The notes below the pieces were generated by a model that saw only the letters and a program-made list of their open reading frames with translations, ran no database searches and was not told the origin of the DNA. Source: Sulfurifustis variabilis (lineage in GTDB: Bacteria > Pseudomonadota > Gammaproteobacteria > Acidiferrobacterales > Sulfurifustaceae). From it: a stretch of 64,000 nt of DNA. The stretch's first letter is position 1; every line of letters starts with the position of its first letter. Shown here piece after piece: positions 39,297 through 49,629 of this stretch. The translations under genes and the position numbers were made by a program. Where the stretch lies: assembly GCF_002355415.1 (NCBI RefSeq), contig NZ_AP014936.1, positions 1,922,001 through 1,986,000 of the forward strand. Reading direction: 5' to 3'.

Positions 39297-40475
39297 TCAG
39301 GATAATTTCGTAACGGTCCAGCGCCCGTTCCGACGTACGAGCTCGCGATCGCAACCGAGGTCGGCCGGCGTGGCGCCGTCGCCCGGAAGCTTCCGTACGA
39401 CGCGCTCGCCGGCCGCGCGCAGACTCGCTATCTCCTCCGCGAGCTGTGCGTCTTCGTCGACCGGCGCCGCAATGCCGCCGCGCGGTTCCACGCGCACGTC
39501 ACCCGCGCGCGCAAGCTCGCGCAGATCGGCGCCGAATCCCGTGGCGGCCCGGTCCCGACCGAAGGCCCGGCCGATGCCGTCGTAACGGCCCCCCTTGGCG
39601 ATCGCCCGGCCCCGCCCAGGCACAAAGGCCGAGAACATGGCCCCCGTGTAGTAATGGTACCCGCCGAGCTCGGCGAGATCGAAACAGAGCTCGGCGTCGG
39701 GCGACTCCGCGGCCACACGGCGCGCGATCGCCTCGAGTTCCGAGATCGCCTCCAGCGCAAGCGGGTACCGTGTGTACTCCTTTCTCGCCCGCTCCAGCAC
39801 CTCCGGGCCGCCATTGAGCTCCAGCATTCCGAGAATCGCCCCCGACAGCGATGCGGGGACGGACCACGACCGGAGCGAGCTTTCCACCTCGCTGCGCGCC
39901 TTGCGCTGCAGCGCATCGAGCAGTTCGTCCCGGTGATCCCCGTCCAGGCCCGCCGCCTCGGCGAGGCCGCGAAAGACCCCCACGTGCGCGAGGTCCACGT
40001 GCGGGCGGCGTATGCCGGCGAGCGCGAGCGTCGCCAGCATGAGGCCCATCACTTCGGCGTCGCTCTCCGGCCCATGATGCCCGAAGAGCTCCGCGCCGAG
40101 CTGCAGCGGTTCCCGAGACCCGGCGAGATTCTCCGGGCGCGTGCGCAGCACCGGGGCGAGATAGCACAACCGAACCGCCCCTTCGCGCTTGAGGTAATGC
40201 GCGTCGATGCGCGCCGCCTGCGGCGTCATATCGGCGCGGATGCCCATCAGTCGTCCCGTGAGCTGGTCCGTGAGCTTGAACGTCTGCAGGTCCATCTCGC
40301 GCCCGACGCCGGTGAGGAGCGCCTCCAGGTACTCGATGAGCGGCGGCATGACGAGCTCGTAGCCCCAGCGGTCGAACAGGTCGAGCACGGCGCGGCGCAG
40401 CGCTTCCAGCCGGCGCGCTTCGGCCGGGAGGGTCTCCTCGATACCTTCCGGCAGGAGCCAGCGGTCCCTGGCCAT
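39297..40475 (-). CDS. hisZ: ATP phosphoribosyltransferase regulatory subunit HisZ
   Basis: 392 residues from ATG at 40475. HisRS-like catalytic core (LPEGIEETLPAEARRLEALRR, MRIDxTPQAARIDA-like FR motif) but without the C-terminal anticodon-binding domain and active motif residues of a true histidyl-tRNA synthetase. It activates the short HisG. DUF2065 lies 3 bases upstream and purA 70 bases downstream, the pseudomonad order. Confidence 0.9.
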   Translation of the reverse strand: MARDRWLLPEGIEETLPAEARRLEALRRAVLDLFDRWGYELVMPPLIEYLEALLTGVGREMDLQTFKLTDQLTGRLMGIRADMTPQAARIDAHYLKREGAVRLCYLAPVLRTRPENLAGSREPLQLGAELFGHHGPESDAEVMGLMLATLALAGIRRPHVDLAHVGVFRGLAEAAGLDGDHRDELLDALQRKARSEVESSLRSWSVPASLSGAILGMLELNGGPEVLERARKEYTRYPLALEAISELEAIARRVAAESPDAELCFDLAELGGYHYYTGAMFSAFVPGRGRAIAKGGRYDGIGRAFGRDRAATGFGADLRELARAGDVRVEPRGGIAAPVDEDAQLAEEIASLRAAGERVVRKLPGDGATPADLGCDRELVRRNGRWTVTKLS

Positions 40476-40477
40476 CG

Positions 40478-40666
40478 TCAGCCTCTTACCCAGTACAACG
40501 CCAGTAACCCGATCAGCATGCTGGAGAATCCGGCGATGCGCAGTTGCACGTCGCTGAGGTCGCCCAGCAGGGCGAGCGCACGCCGCAGCCCGGACGGATT
40601 GAGAAACGGGAGGATACCTTCGAGCACGAGCATGAGCGCCAGGGCCGCGGCGAGGTCCCGCCACAT
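40478..40666 (-). CDS. DUF2065 (YjeT-like) small membrane protein
   Basis: 62 residues with two hydrophobic helices (about 4-22 and 40-60), a DUF2065 pattern: LEGILPFLNPSGLRRALALL. Follows hflC by 10 bases as yjeT does in E. coli. Function unknown. Confidence 0.85.
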   Translation of the reverse strand: MWRDLAAALALMLVLEGILPFLNPSGLRRALALLGDLSDVQLRIAGFSSMLIGLLALYWVRG

Positions 40667-40675
40667 CGCTGCGCG

Positions 40676-41545
40676 CTAGCGCGCCGGCTTCTTCATGTAC
40701 TTGAAGAAGTCCGAGCTTGGGTCGACGATCATGATGTCGTCTTTGTTCTTGAAGCTTTCCTTGTACGCGTTGAGGCTCCGGTAGTACGCGAAAAACTCCG
40801 GGTACCGGCCGAAGGACTCGGCATACACCGTGGTCGCACGTCCGTCGCCTTCGCCGCGGATGCGCTCGGCCTGCCGGTACGCGTCGGCCAAAAGGACCTC
40901 GCGCTGGCGCTCCGCGTTCGCGCGGATCTTCTCGGCCGCCTCCTCGCCCTGCGCACGGAGCTCGTTCGCGATGCGCGAGCGCTCCGCCTTCATGCGCTGG
41001 AAAACCGACTGGCTCACCTCGTCCGGCAGGTCGACCCGCTGCAGCCGCACGTCAAGGACGTGGATGCCGAAGCGGCGCGCCTCGCGATCCGCGTACTCGG
41101 TCAGGACCTGCATGATTTTGCCGCGCTCGGTGGAGATCACACTCTGGACATCGCGTTTGCCGAATTCGTCACGCAAGCCGCTGTTGACCACCTGCTCGAG
41201 ACGACGGCGCGCTTCGGTCTCCTGGCCACCGACCGTCAGGTAGTACTGACGCGCATCCAGCACCCGCCACTTCACGAACGAGTCGACGATGACATACTTC
41301 TTCTCGCGTGTGAGGAACGGCTGTGGATCGGCGTCCATCGTGAGGATGCGTGAATCGAAATAACGCGCATCGTCGATGAACGGAGTCTTGATGTGGAGGC
41401 CCGGCATGTCGTCGTGGCGAAGGATTTGCCCGAACCGTACCACGATCACCTTTTCACGCTCGTCGACCGAGTAGAACGCCGACAGCATCGTGACGATTGC
41501 CAGCAGCGCAACGATGCCAATGGCGATGAGCTTGGTCTGCGTCAT
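40676..41545 (-). CDS. hflC: Protease modulator HflC
   Basis: 289 residues: one N-terminal helix (about 7-27), then an SPFH/stomatin domain facing the periplasm (VDEREKVIVVRFGQI) and a coiled-coil. Partners HflK and regulates FtsH. Starts 4 bases after hflK. Confidence 0.93.
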   Translation of the reverse strand: MTQTKLIAIGIVALLAIVTMLSAFYSVDEREKVIVVRFGQILRHDDMPGLHIKTPFIDDARYFDSRILTMDADPQPFLTREKKYVIVDSFVKWRVLDARQYYLTVGGQETEARRRLEQVVNSGLRDEFGKRDVQSVISTERGKIMQVLTEYADREARRFGIHVLDVRLQRVDLPDEVSQSVFQRMKAERSRIANELRAQGEEAAEKIRANAERQREVLLADAYRQAERIRGEGDGRATTVYAESFGRYPEFFAYYRSLNAYKESFKNKDDIMIVDPSSDFFKYMKKPAR

Positions 41546-41548
41546 GGC

Positions 41549-42736
41549 CTAGCCTCCGCCCCGACGACGTGCATCAGCGCGGCCGCGGGCAGCGGCCGCG
41601 TCGCGGCCCGCCGCTCCCGAATCCGCCTCGCTCGTCGGCGGGGTGGGCATCGCCGCCGTCGCGCCGTCGCCTCGCGGGGCGAGCCGATCGATCGGAAGAT
41701 ACAGCAGGTTTCCGGTCTTCTGATCGACGAACACCTTCGTGCTGTTGCTCAACACCTGTTCCATGGTCTCGATGTAGAGTCGCTCGCGCGTGACCGCCGG
41801 CGCCTTGACGTACTCCGTCGCAATCTGGGTGAAACGGCGCGCGTCGCCTTCGGCGCGCGCGATCACGCTCGCCTTGTAGCCTTCCGCCTCCTGGATCAGA
41901 CGCGCTGCGGCGCCGCGGGCACGCGGAATCACGTCGTTGGCGTAGGCCTCGGCCTCGTTCTTCAGGCGCTGCTCGTCCTCACGCGCCTTGACCGCGTCGT
42001 CGAACGCGGGCTTGACCTCGTCCGGCGGCTGCGCCCTCTGGGTCTCGACCGCCAGGATGTCGATGCCCGATTCGTAGCGATCGAGGATCTGCTGCAGGAG
42101 CTCGCGCGCATTTTGCGCGAGCTGTTCGCGGCCCTCGGTGAGCGCGAAGTCGAGCGTGCTCTTGCCGACGCTTTCGCGCACCGCGGACTCGGTGGCCGCC
42201 GCGATCGTGACCTCGGGGTCGCGGACGTTGAAAAGAAAATCACCCGCGTCCTTGATCTTGTATTGGACGGCGAATTCGACGTCGATGATGTTCTCGTCCT
42301 CGGTGAGCATCAGCGCCTCCTTGGGCACCTTGCTCCTCCCGCCCGTACGCGGGTTGCTGCGGTAGCCGATCTCGATGGTGGAGACCTTCTCGACGTTCAC
42401 CTTCTCCACCCACTCGATCGGATACGGGAAGTGCCAGCGCAGCCCGGCATCGGTGACGCGGTGCTTCTCCCCGAAGCGCAGCACCACCCCGCGCTCGCCC
42501 TGCTGGACGATATAGATACCGGACAGCAGCCACACGCCGACGATCACGAGCAGGATCAGCCCGATGCCGAAGCCACGCGCGCCTCCCCCACCGCCGCGCC
42601 GACCTCCGAACAAACCGCTCAGCCGCTGCTGGATATTGCGGACGATCTGGTCGAGGTCCGGCGCCTGGCCGGGCTTCCTGCGCTGACCCCAAGGGTCTTT
42701 ATCGCCGCCCGAACCGCCGGGCACGTTCCACGCCAC
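41549..42736 (-). CDS. hflK: Protease modulator HflK
   Basis: 395 residues, GTG start. Gly/Arg-rich cytosolic N-terminus (about 1-55), a membrane helix (about 56-74), the SPFH domain (QQGERGVVLRFGEKHRVTDAGL) and a coiled-coil. Forms the HflKC cage around FtsH. Immediate neighbour of hflC. Confidence 0.93.
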   Translation of the reverse strand: MAWNVPGGSGGDKDPWGQRRKPGQAPDLDQIVRNIQQRLSGLFGGRRGGGGGARGFGIGLILLVIVGVWLLSGIYIVQQGERGVVLRFGEKHRVTDAGLRWHFPYPIEWVEKVNVEKVSTIEIGYRSNPRTGGRSKVPKEALMLTEDENIIDVEFAVQYKIKDAGDFLFNVRDPEVTIAAATESAVRESVGKSTLDFALTEGREQLAQNARELLQQILDRYESGIDILAVETQRAQPPDEVKPAFDDAVKAREDEQRLKNEAEAYANDVIPRARGAAARLIQEAEGYKASVIARAEGDARRFTQIATEYVKAPAVTRERLYIETMEQVLSNSTKVFVDQKTGNLLYLPIDRLAPRGDGATAAMPTPPTSEADSGAAGRDAAAARGRADARRRGGG

Positions 42737-42793
42737 GCGTTACACTCCGTACCGGGTTAAATAACCGCTCTTGGAGAAGACAAAGGCGGCATT

Positions 42794-44155
42794 CTAGGAG
42801 AGGCTTCCAGTGGGGGCAAGAATACACCGGGAATCCGCCACCACGAACTCGTCACGAAAATCCGGTTGCTGCACGACCCACGCCAGCTGCTCGGGATCCA
42901 GGGCGAGCTCGACGAGCCACCCGCCGCTCTCGAGAGGGGTCTCGCGGGCGACGTGATAGCGCTCGTAGAGGGCGGCGCGCAGTCGTCCTGCCGACGACGG
43001 CAGCTTGAGGACGCATGGCCGGCGTCGCTGACGAAAGTGCTCGCCCATCGCCTCGACCAGGAGATCCACGCCGTCGCCGGTGCGGGCCGAGACCCAGACC
43101 TTGCTGACCCGGCCGGCGGCGTCCCGCTCGACCCGGGCCGCCTGCCCGGTGAGGTCGATCTTGTTGTACACCAGAATGCGCGGCACCGACTGCGCATCGA
43201 TCTCTCCGAGCACCTGATCCACCTGTTCCATGTGCTGTTGCCTGTCCGGGTCCGCCACGTCGATGACGTGCAACAGCAGGTCGGCCTGGGCGACCTCCTC
43301 GAGCGTGGACTTGAAGGCTTCGACCAGGTCGTGCGGAAGCTGGCTGATGAATCCCACGGTATCGGCGAGGATGACCGCGGTCTTGCCCGGCAGTTCGGTC
43401 CGCCGCATCGTGGGATCGAGCGTGGCGAAGAGCTGGTCGGCGGCGTAGACACCGGCACCGGTGAGGCGATTGAACAGCGACGACTTGCCCGCGTTGGTGT
43501 AGCCGACCATGGACACCGTCGGGATCGGCACCTTGTGCCGCGCGCGCCGGCGACTGCGCCGCTGTACGGTGAGCTGCGCCAGGCGTTCGTTGAGCTTCTT
43601 GATGCGGTCCCGGATCAGGCGGCGGTCCACCTCGAGCTGCGTCTCGCCGGGTCCGCGCAGCCCGATACCGCCCCGTTGACGTTCGAGGTGCGACCACCCG
43701 CGCACCAGCCGGGTGGCGAGGTGCTCGAGCTGGGCGAGCTCCACCTGCAGCTTGCCCTCGTGCGACCGCGCACGCTGCGCGAAGATGTCGAGGATCAGCC
43801 CCGTACGATCGAGCACCCGGCAGGCGACGACCTTTTCGAGGTTGCGCTCCTGCGCGGGCGACAACGTGTGGTTCACCAGCACGAGGTCGGCATGCTCCCG
43901 GGCAACCGCCTCCTGGATCTCCTGCGCCTTGCCGCTGCCGACAAAGCTGGCGGCGTCCGGCCGTTCGCGGCGTCCGTAGACGGTCCCGCACACCTCCGCC
44001 CCCGCCGACTCGGCGAGGAGCCTCAGTTCCTCGGCGTTGCCGGTCTCCTCACCCGGAAAGCGGACGTGCACAAGCAGCGCCCGCTCGCGAGGGCGGGGCG
44101 CCGAGCCTGCGGCGTGGGAGTTAATCGTTCCCGGACCCCTTGTCGGAGGATTCAA
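42794..44155 (-). CDS. hflX: GTPase HflX
   Basis: About 453 residues. The HflX N-terminal domain contains [13 protein letters not shown]; the G domain has G1 GYTNAGKSS (218-226), G3 DTVGF, G4 NKID. Ribosome-splitting/rescue GTPase. The end at 42794 is certain, the start is not: TTG 44155 is offered here, but it overlaps hfq by 35 bases. A GTG at 44071 would cut the family's first 10 residues. An ATT at 44125 (ATTAA overlap with the hfq stop, GGGA before it) would fit the family length best. Confidence 0.85.
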   Translation of the reverse strand: MNPPTRGPGTINSHAAGSAPRPRERALLVHVRFPGEETGNAEELRLLAESAGAEVCGTVYGRRERPDAASFVGSGKAQEIQEAVAREHADLVLVNHTLSPAQERNLEKVVACRVLDRTGLILDIFAQRARSHEGKLQVELAQLEHLATRLVRGWSHLERQRGGIGLRGPGETQLEVDRRLIRDRIKKLNERLAQLTVQRRSRRRARHKVPIPTVSMVGYTNAGKSSLFNRLTGAGVYAADQLFATLDPTMRRTELPGKTAVILADTVGFISQLPHDLVEAFKSTLEEVAQADLLLHVIDVADPDRQQHMEQVDQVLGEIDAQSVPRILVYNKIDLTGQAARVERDAAGRVSKVWVSARTGDGVDLLVEAMGEHFRQRRRPCVLKLPSSAGRLRAALYERYHVARETPLESGGWLVELALDPEQLAWVVQQPDFRDEFVVADSRCILAPTGSLS

Positions 44156-44384
44156 CGCTTTCGAAATGGAACTTGACCGGTCGGTTGGGCACGACCGTGG
44201 AGATGGCATGCTTGTAGATCATCTGGCTGACCGAGTTCTTCAGCAGCACCACGAACTGATCGAACGACTCGATCTGGCCCTGGAGCTTGATACCGTTCAC
44301 CAGGAAGATCGAAACCGGGACGTGCTCCTTCCTTAGGGTGTTCAGAAAAGGGTCCTGTAAGGCTTGCCCTTTTTGTTGGCTCAT
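44121..44384 (-). CDS. hfq: RNA chaperone Hfq
   Basis: 87 residues. Sm1 ([19 protein letters not shown]) and Sm2 ([10 protein letters not shown]) motifs present, N-terminal [11 protein letters not shown] for uridine binding. ATG at 44384 has AGGAG upstream; an in-frame extension to 44489 would not be Hfq-like. Short C-terminal tail ([14 protein letters not shown]). Between miaA and hflX as in E. coli. Confidence 0.96.
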   Translation of the reverse strand: MSQQKGQALQDPFLNTLRKEHVPVSIFLVNGIKLQGQIESFDQFVVLLKNSVSQMIYKHAISTVVPNRPVKFHFESVESSDKGSGND

Positions 44385-44482
44385 GACAGTTCTCCTGTTC
44401 TTATCGTCGTACGGCCTGATGGCCTCTAGTTTTTCGGCGGACCGATCCGCAGTCCGGTTTCGATTATATCTGACTTCGTTCA

Positions 44483-45421
44483 TCAGCACGTGAAGCGGCG
44501 GACGTTGTCCAACGCCGCCTCGATGGGCGGGTCATCGCTGCAGTCCAGGAAGCGTACATCCGGGTAGCGACGCAACCACGTCATCTGACGCTTTGCGAGC
44601 TGACGGGTTGCCGCAATCGCTTGCTGTATCATTTGATTATAGTCGACCGACCCAGTCAAGTAATGCCACACCTGACGATAACTCACCGTTCGCATCGACG
44701 GTCGCGTCAGATCGAGATCTCCGCGCCGGTACAAAGCTTCGACCTCTCCGACAAGTCCGCGTTCCAGCATCGCTTCGAATCGGCGCGCCATCCGCGCGTG
44801 CAAAGCCGCGCGCCGATCAGGCCAAAGCCCGATTTTCACGAAGCGATACGGCGCGCGTTCGGGTACCGCACGCCGCAACGCGCTCGGTGCCTGCCCGGTC
44901 ACCGCGTGTATCTCGAGGGCCCGCTGGATCCGGTGCGGATCGCTCGGGCGGACGCGTGCGGCGGTCTCCGGATCGATTTCGGCCAGCCGGGCATGCAGGC
45001 TGGGCCAGCCCTTCCGGGCGGCCTCCTCGCTGATCCGGCGCCGGACGTCCGCGTCGGCCGAAGGCAGCGCCGACAGTCCGTACTCGAGCGCCCTGAAATA
45101 AAACATGGTTCCGCCGACGAGCAGCGGAATTCGGCCCGATGCCGCGATGCGCCCCATTTCACGCAGCGCGTCCTCCCGGAAATCGGCGGCGGAATAACTC
45201 TCGGCCGGGTCGCGGATGTCGATCAGCCGGTGCGGCGCGCGCTTCTGTTCCTCGGCGGTCGGCTTCGCCGTGCCGATGTCCATGCCGCGGTAGATCTGGG
45301 AGGAATCGACGCTCACGATGTCGACCGGAAGCACGTCGTGCAGGGCGAGCGCGATCGCGCTCTTTCCCGAGGCGGTCGGCCCCATCAGGCAGATCGCGAG
45401 CGGTCGGGCAGGTTGGGACAT
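44483..45421 (-). CDS. miaA: tRNA dimethylallyltransferase MiaA
   Basis: 312 residues from ATG at 45421. P-loop [12 protein letters not shown], then [16 protein letters not shown]. Adds the dimethylallyl group to A37 of UNN-reading tRNAs. ATG vs GTG at 45427 are both possible. Just before hfq, as usual; mutL is not upstream. Confidence 0.93.
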   Translation of the reverse strand: MSQPARPLAICLMGPTASGKSAIALALHDVLPVDIVSVDSSQIYRGMDIGTAKPTAEEQKRAPHRLIDIRDPAESYSAADFREDALREMGRIAASGRIPLLVGGTMFYFRALEYGLSALPSADADVRRRISEEAARKGWPSLHARLAEIDPETAARVRPSDPHRIQRALEIHAVTGQAPSALRRAVPERAPYRFVKIGLWPDRRAALHARMARRFEAMLERGLVGEVEALYRRGDLDLTRPSMRTVSYRQVWHYLTGSVDYNQMIQQAIAATRQLAKRQMTWLRRYPDVRFLDCSDDPPIEAALDNVRRFTC

Positions 45422-45433
45422 CAGCACGGGAAG

Positions 45434-45518
45434 ACAATGTTGAATGCTGAATTTTGAATGCTGTATTGTCGTGCGCGCCGCGCGCGCTTCGTTAATTCAA
45501 CATTCAACATTCAGCATT
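45434..45518. repeat. Dispersed palindromic element, copy 1
   Basis: Between miaA and lysS. Left arm ACAATGTTGAATGCTGAATT, right arm near-complement AACATTCAACATTCAGCATT, with a GC-rich centre containing GCGCGC-CGC-GCGCGC. The same architecture recurs at 55313-55398. AT-rich arms in a GC-rich genome and intergenic location indicate a mobile or REP-like element. No ORF inside. Confidence 0.75.
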
Positions 45519-45536
45519 CGAGGCTTCAGCTCACCG

Positions 45537-47054
45537 TCAGCCTTCCGGCCGCATGTGGGGGAAGAGCAGGACGTCCCGGATGGAGGGGGAATCGGTGAAG
45601 AGCATCACCAAACGGTCGATGCCGATACCCTCCCCCGCGGTCGGCGGCATGCCGTGCTCGAGGGCGCGGATGTAATCCGCATCGAAGTGCATGGCCTCCT
45701 CGTCGCCCGCCTCCTTCTCCTGCACCTGACGGCGGAAACGCTCGGCCTGGTCTTCGGCGTCGTTGAGCTCCGAGAATCCGTTCGCGATCTCGCGGCCGCC
45801 GACGAAGAGCTCGAAGCGGTCGGTGATCGTCGGGTCGGCGTCGTTTTTACGCGCGAGCGGCGAGACCTCGGTCGGAAAGCCGGTGATGAACGTCGGCTCG
45901 CGGAGCTTGTCCTCGACGGTCTTCTCGAAGAGCTCGTACTGAATCTTGCCGGTGCCGTAACCCGGCTTCGGGTCTATCTGGAATCGTCGTGCGACCTCGC
46001 GCGCACGATCGATGATCTCCAGGTCCTCCGGGCGAAGATCGGGGTTGAACCTCAGCACGGCCTCCTTGAGCGCCAGGCGCTGAAACCTTGCGCTGAAGTC
46101 GTACGTTTCGCCCTGGTACGTCAACCGCGTCGTCCCGAGCACCTGTTCCGCCAGGCCGCGGAGCATCTCCTCCGTGAGGTTCATGAGGTCGCGGTAGTCC
46201 GCGTAGGCCTGGTAGAACTCCAGCATGGTGAACTCGGGGTTGTGACGCGTGGACAACCCTTCGTTGCGAAAATTACGGTTGATCTCGTAGACCTTCTCGA
46301 AGCCTCCGACCACGAGACGCTTGAGGTAAAGCTCCGGCGCGATGCGGAGGAAGAGCTGCATGTCGAGCGCCTGGTGATGCGTGATGAACGGGCGCGCGGT
46401 CGCGCCCCCGGGGATCGCCTGCATCATGGGCGTTTCGACCTCCAGGAAACCGCGGCCGTCCAGGAAGCGGCGGATGTAGCGCACAATCTCGGAACGCATC
46501 CGGAAGGTCTTGCGGGCCACCTCGCTCATGATGAGGTCCAGGTAGCGCTGCCGGTACTTGGTTTCCGTGTCCGCGAGGCCGTGATATTTCTCGGGCAGCG
46601 GGCGCAGCGCCTTCACGAGCAGCCGGACATCATCGACCTTTACGGAGAGCTCGCCGGTCTTCGTCTTGAAGAGCACGCCGTCGGCACCGAGGATATCGCC
46701 GATGTCCCACTTCTTGAACTCCTCGTAGCGCTCGCCGAGCGTGTCGCGCGTCAGATAAAGCTGCATGCGACCCGACATGTCCTGAAGATGACAGAACGCC
46801 GCCTTGCCCATGATGCGCCGCGTCATCATCCTTCCGGCTATCTTCACCCGCACGTTGCGCGCGTCGAGCTCGGCCGCGTCCTTTTCGCCGTACTCGGCAT
46901 GCAGCTCGCCGGCGACGACGTTACGCCGGAAGTCGTTCGGAAAGGCGATTCCGCGCGCGCGCAGCTCCGCGAGCTTGGCGCGGCGCTGCGCGATCTGGTC
47001 GTTGGATTCGGAGGTGTCGTCCGCCATCGGCTGCCTGTTCTCGTCAGTGGTCAC
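45537..47054 (-). CDS. lysS: Lysyl-tRNA synthetase, class II
   Basis: 505 residues from GTG at 47054 (GTGA overlap with the prfB stop; ATG at 47027 is an alternative). OB-fold anticodon domain then class II motifs: motif 1 [10 protein letters not shown], motif 2 [20 protein letters not shown], motif 3 [12 protein letters not shown]. Follows prfB, as in E. coli. Confidence 0.94.
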   Translation of the reverse strand: MTTDENRQPMADDTSESNDQIAQRRAKLAELRARGIAFPNDFRRNVVAGELHAEYGEKDAAELDARNVRVKIAGRMMTRRIMGKAAFCHLQDMSGRMQLYLTRDTLGERYEEFKKWDIGDILGADGVLFKTKTGELSVKVDDVRLLVKALRPLPEKYHGLADTETKYRQRYLDLIMSEVARKTFRMRSEIVRYIRRFLDGRGFLEVETPMMQAIPGGATARPFITHHQALDMQLFLRIAPELYLKRLVVGGFEKVYEINRNFRNEGLSTRHNPEFTMLEFYQAYADYRDLMNLTEEMLRGLAEQVLGTTRLTYQGETYDFSARFQRLALKEAVLRFNPDLRPEDLEIIDRAREVARRFQIDPKPGYGTGKIQYELFEKTVEDKLREPTFITGFPTEVSPLARKNDADPTITDRFELFVGGREIANGFSELNDAEDQAERFRRQVQEKEAGDEEAMHFDADYIRALEHGMPPTAGEGIGIDRLVMLFTDSPSIRDVLLFPHMRPEG

Positions 47055-48155
47055 AGTCCGCTCTTCAGGCTCGCCTCGATGAATTCGTCGAGGTCGCCGT
47101 TCAGGATGGGTTCCGGGTTGCCGGACTCGATCCCGGTGCGCAGGTCCTTGACGCGCGATTGATCGAGGACGTACGAGCGGATCTGGTGCCCCCACTCGAT
47201 GTCGGTCTTGGTGCTCTCGAGTTTCTGCCGTTCCGTATTGCGCTTCTGCATCTCGAGCTCGTACAGGCGCGCCTTCAGCATCTTCATGGCTTCGGCGCGG
47301 TTCCGGTGCTGCGAGCGGTCCGACTGGCACTGGACGACGATTCCGCTCGGCATGTGCGTGATACGCACGGCGGAATCCGTCCGGTTGACGTGCTGCCCGC
47401 CGGCACCGCTCGCCCGGTAGGTGTCGACACGAAGGTCCGCCGGGTTCACGTCGATGTCGATGTCCTCGTCCACTTCCGGATAAGCGAACACCGAGGCGAA
47501 CGAGGTGTGGCGGCGGTTGCCGGCGTCGAAGGGCGACTTCCGCACGAGGCGGTGGACGCCCGATTCCGTGCGCAGCCAGCCGTAGGCGTAGGGACCGGTG
47601 AAGCGCACCGTGGCGCTCTTGATACCCGCCACTTCGCCCTCCGAGATCTCGAGGATCTCGGTCTTGAAGCCATGGCGCTCGCCCCACATGAGATACATGC
47701 GCAGCAGCATGTTCGCCCAGTCCTGAGCCTCGGTTCCCCCGGATCCGGCCTGGATATCGAGGAAGGCGTTGTGGGAATCCATCTCGCCGGAGAACATCCG
47801 GGCGAACTCCAGCTCGCCCAGCTGCTTCTCGAGCCGTTCGAGATCGACGCCTACGGACTGGACGACCTCGGGGTCGTTTTCCTCCCTCGCCAGGTCGAGC
47901 AGTTCCTGCGCCTGACCGAGCTCGGCGCCGAGGCGCTGCAGCGCCCCCAACGATTTCTCCAGCTTCGACCTTTCACGGCCGAGCGCCTGCGCCCGCGCCG
48001 GATCGGCCCACACTTCCGGGCGCTCCAGCTCGGCCCGGACCTCCGCTAAGCGCTCCTGCTTGGCGTCGAAGTCAAAGATACCCCCGAAGGACCTGCGCGC
48101 GATGCTGCAGATCCTTGAGCTGGGTATATAAGGAGGTGAGTTCGAGAGTGGCCAA
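47051..48155 (-). CDS. prfB: Peptide chain release factor 2 (programmed +1 frameshift)
   Basis: Two frames joined: 48155-48075 (27 codons from TTG) and 48073-47051, skipping one base in CTTTGAC. Sum 367 residues, like E. coli RF2 (365). Zero-frame peptide ends [10 protein letters not shown], then +1 [16 protein letters not shown]. The main frame has [17 protein letters not shown] with GGQ and a stop-recognition region. Reads UGA/UAA; the frameshift at an in-frame UGA gives RF2 autoregulation. Only one canonical start codon (TTG 48155) lies upstream because a stop precedes it. Confidence 0.92.
48071..48086 (-). promoter_or_regulatory. RF2 frameshift site
   Basis: CGG GGG TAT CTT TGA C: Shine-Dalgarno-like G-run, slippery CTT, in-frame TGA followed by C. 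E. coli has AGG before GGG; here it is CGG, so the stimulatory sequence is one base weaker. The continuation in the +1 frame matches RF2 exactly. Confidence 0.93.
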
Positions 48156-48212
48156 AACGTATTGCTCGCAGATTCAGGATATTGTACCGGATCGGTGCGC
48201 AGGCGCCTTGAA

Positions 48213-48773
48213 TCAGCCGACCTTCACACCCATGACCTCGCCCACCGCTTTCTTGACCACCTTCACGGCATCGGGGGCCTCGATTTCCATGACGTACTCG
48301 AGCACCCACTTGTTGTCGGCGGCGTTCATGACTTCCGCAACCCGCTCGCCCAGGTAGCGCACGAATGCGTAACCGGGGCCGGCCGGGCCGTACTCGCACT
48401 CGGCATAGTCTCTGAAGCGCGCGTTCAGTGTATCGAAGAAGGGCGTCACGTAGTCGCCGGGGCCCCGAAGCTCGACCTGGCTGTCCTGGATGTTTCGGGA
48501 CAGGTGACGGGCAAGCGCGTTGACGAAGGCCGCGCGATCCGGCTCGCTGATCTGCCCGTAAACGATGCGGTCCGCGATCTGCACCAGAAAGGCAATAAAC
48601 TCGGTCACGAATCCGGTCACCTGTTCCGGCGAGGTGAAGTTGAAGTTCTCCTTGCCCATGCGCCGGAAGGCTTCGTGCGCCGCTTTCCAGACCGCCACAG
48701 CGACGACGCTCGCCCGCTCCTCGACGGTCTTCGGGCCGGACTTGCGAAACCGGGTCTTGATGCGAACGGCCAT
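48213..48773 (-). CDS. Conserved-looking protein of unknown function (186 aa)
   Basis: 186 residues, mostly helical, no signal or membrane helix: [22 protein letters not shown], then an [21 protein letters not shown] stretch. Not recognised. The coding bias is typical of neighbours. It precedes prfB by about 60 bases on the same strand and diverges from the Sel1 gene. Function cannot be inferred. Confidence 0.7.
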   Translation of the reverse strand: MAVRIKTRFRKSGPKTVEERASVVAVAVWKAAHEAFRRMGKENFNFTSPEQVTGFVTEFIAFLVQIADRIVYGQISEPDRAAFVNALARHLSRNIQDSQVELRGPGDYVTPFFDTLNARFRDYAECEYGPAGPGYAFVRYLGERVAEVMNAADNKWVLEYVMEIEAPDAVKVVKKAVGEVMGVKVG

Positions 48774-48897
48774 GGGGCCTGCGTTATACCGGAAAACGTC
48801 CGGTTGCTGAATAGCGAGTCCACATGAAGCCTGCGCGTTTCATCGCCCCGCGACGATCTGTCTGGCAGAATGCGCGCTTTCCAGCGAGACGACGCCG

Positions 48898-49329
48898 ATG
48901 ACAGACGATCTCGACATGAACCGCGTGAGCGGCATGGCGGCCTTCGAGGCCAAGGAGTTTCCGAAGGCATGGCAGTTTCTCCTGCCGCTCGCCGAGACGG
49001 GCGATGCCGAGGCCCAGCATCGCCTCGCGATCATGGCGCAGAACGGGCTCGGGCGGGTCAAGAGCGACACCGAAGCGCTCAAATGGATGCGCGCCTCCGC
49101 GGCGCAGGGCTACGCGCTCGCGCAGCATGGGCTCGGCTTCATGTATCTGCACGGCGAATGCGTCGCGCGCGACCCGGTCGAGGCGGCGAAGTGGTTCCAG
49201 CGCGCGGCCGAACAGGGCCTCGCAGGGTCGCAGATGACGCTCGGGATGATGTACGAGCAGGGGCTCGGGGTCGACAAGAACGACGCGGAAGCGCGGAAGT
49301 GGTACGCGAAGGCGGAGGCCGGGGCCTGA
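48898..49329 (+). CDS. Sel1-repeat protein
   Basis: 143 residues with three Sel1-like repeats (about 30-65, 66-103, 104-139): GDAEAQHRLAIMAQNGLG, GYALAQHGLGFMYLHGE, GLAGSQMTLGMMYEQGLG. No signal peptide. These repeats bind proteins; the partner is unknown. ATG start at 48898; a downstream ATG at 48922 is also possible. Confidence 0.82.
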   Translation: MTDDLDMNRVSGMAAFEAKEFPKAWQFLLPLAETGDAEAQHRLAIMAQNGLGRVKSDTEALKWMRASAAQGYALAQHGLGFMYLHGECVARDPVEAAKWFQRAAEQGLAGSQMTLGMMYEQGLGVDKNDAEARKWYAKAEAGA

Positions 49330-49335
49330 AACGAA

Positions 49336-49357
49336 CGGGCCGCCCGGAGGCGGCCCG
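49336..49357. terminator. Bidirectional terminator hairpin
   Basis: CGGGCCGCC (49336-49344), loop CGGA, GGCGGCCCG (49349-49357): a perfect nine-pair stem between convergent Sel1 and 65-aa genes. T-content after the stem is low on both strands (CTTGGG; GTTCGTTT on the minus side). Confidence 0.65.
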
Positions 49358-49385
49358 CTTGGGATGACTGCTGCTCGACTTCCGG

Positions 49386-49583
49386 TTACTTGCGAACCCA
49401 GGACTGGAAGTTGTCGACCTTCTTGGACAGACCGTCCTGATAGCCCGCATCGTAGGCCTCGGTAATCCGCTGCTCCTCCCGCTTGGGGTTGCGCAGATAG
49501 CCAGACGCCCAGCCGTTGATGTACTCGGCGTCGACTTTGCTCTTCTCCATCTTGTCGATGGTCTCGTAATAAATGTTGGCCAT
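49386..49583 (-). CDS. Small conserved-looking protein of unknown function (65 aa)
   Basis: 65 residues: MANIYYETIDKMEKSKVDAE and an ending YDAGYQDGLSKKVDNFQSWV. Helical, Lys/Glu-rich, cytoplasmic. GAGGAG is 11 bases before the ATG, and it has its own promoter and terminator, so it is very likely a real gene. Not recognised. Confidence 0.72.
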   Translation of the reverse strand: MANIYYETIDKMEKSKVDAEYINGWASGYLRNPKREEQRITEAYDAGYQDGLSKKVDNFQSWVRK

Positions 49584-49629
49584 GGAAGAAGCGCTCCTCG
49601 TACAGTGGGCCGTCTAAAAGGAGCCGCTA

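Noticed and set aside
39297-40475. Histidyl-tRNA synthetase
   Set aside because: Lacks the anticodon-binding domain and sits with purA/hflC as HisZ usually does.
48046-48399. 117-codon minus frame over the prfB start
   Set aside because: It is in neither RF2 frame; the true N-terminal frame is 48155-48075 ending at TGA.
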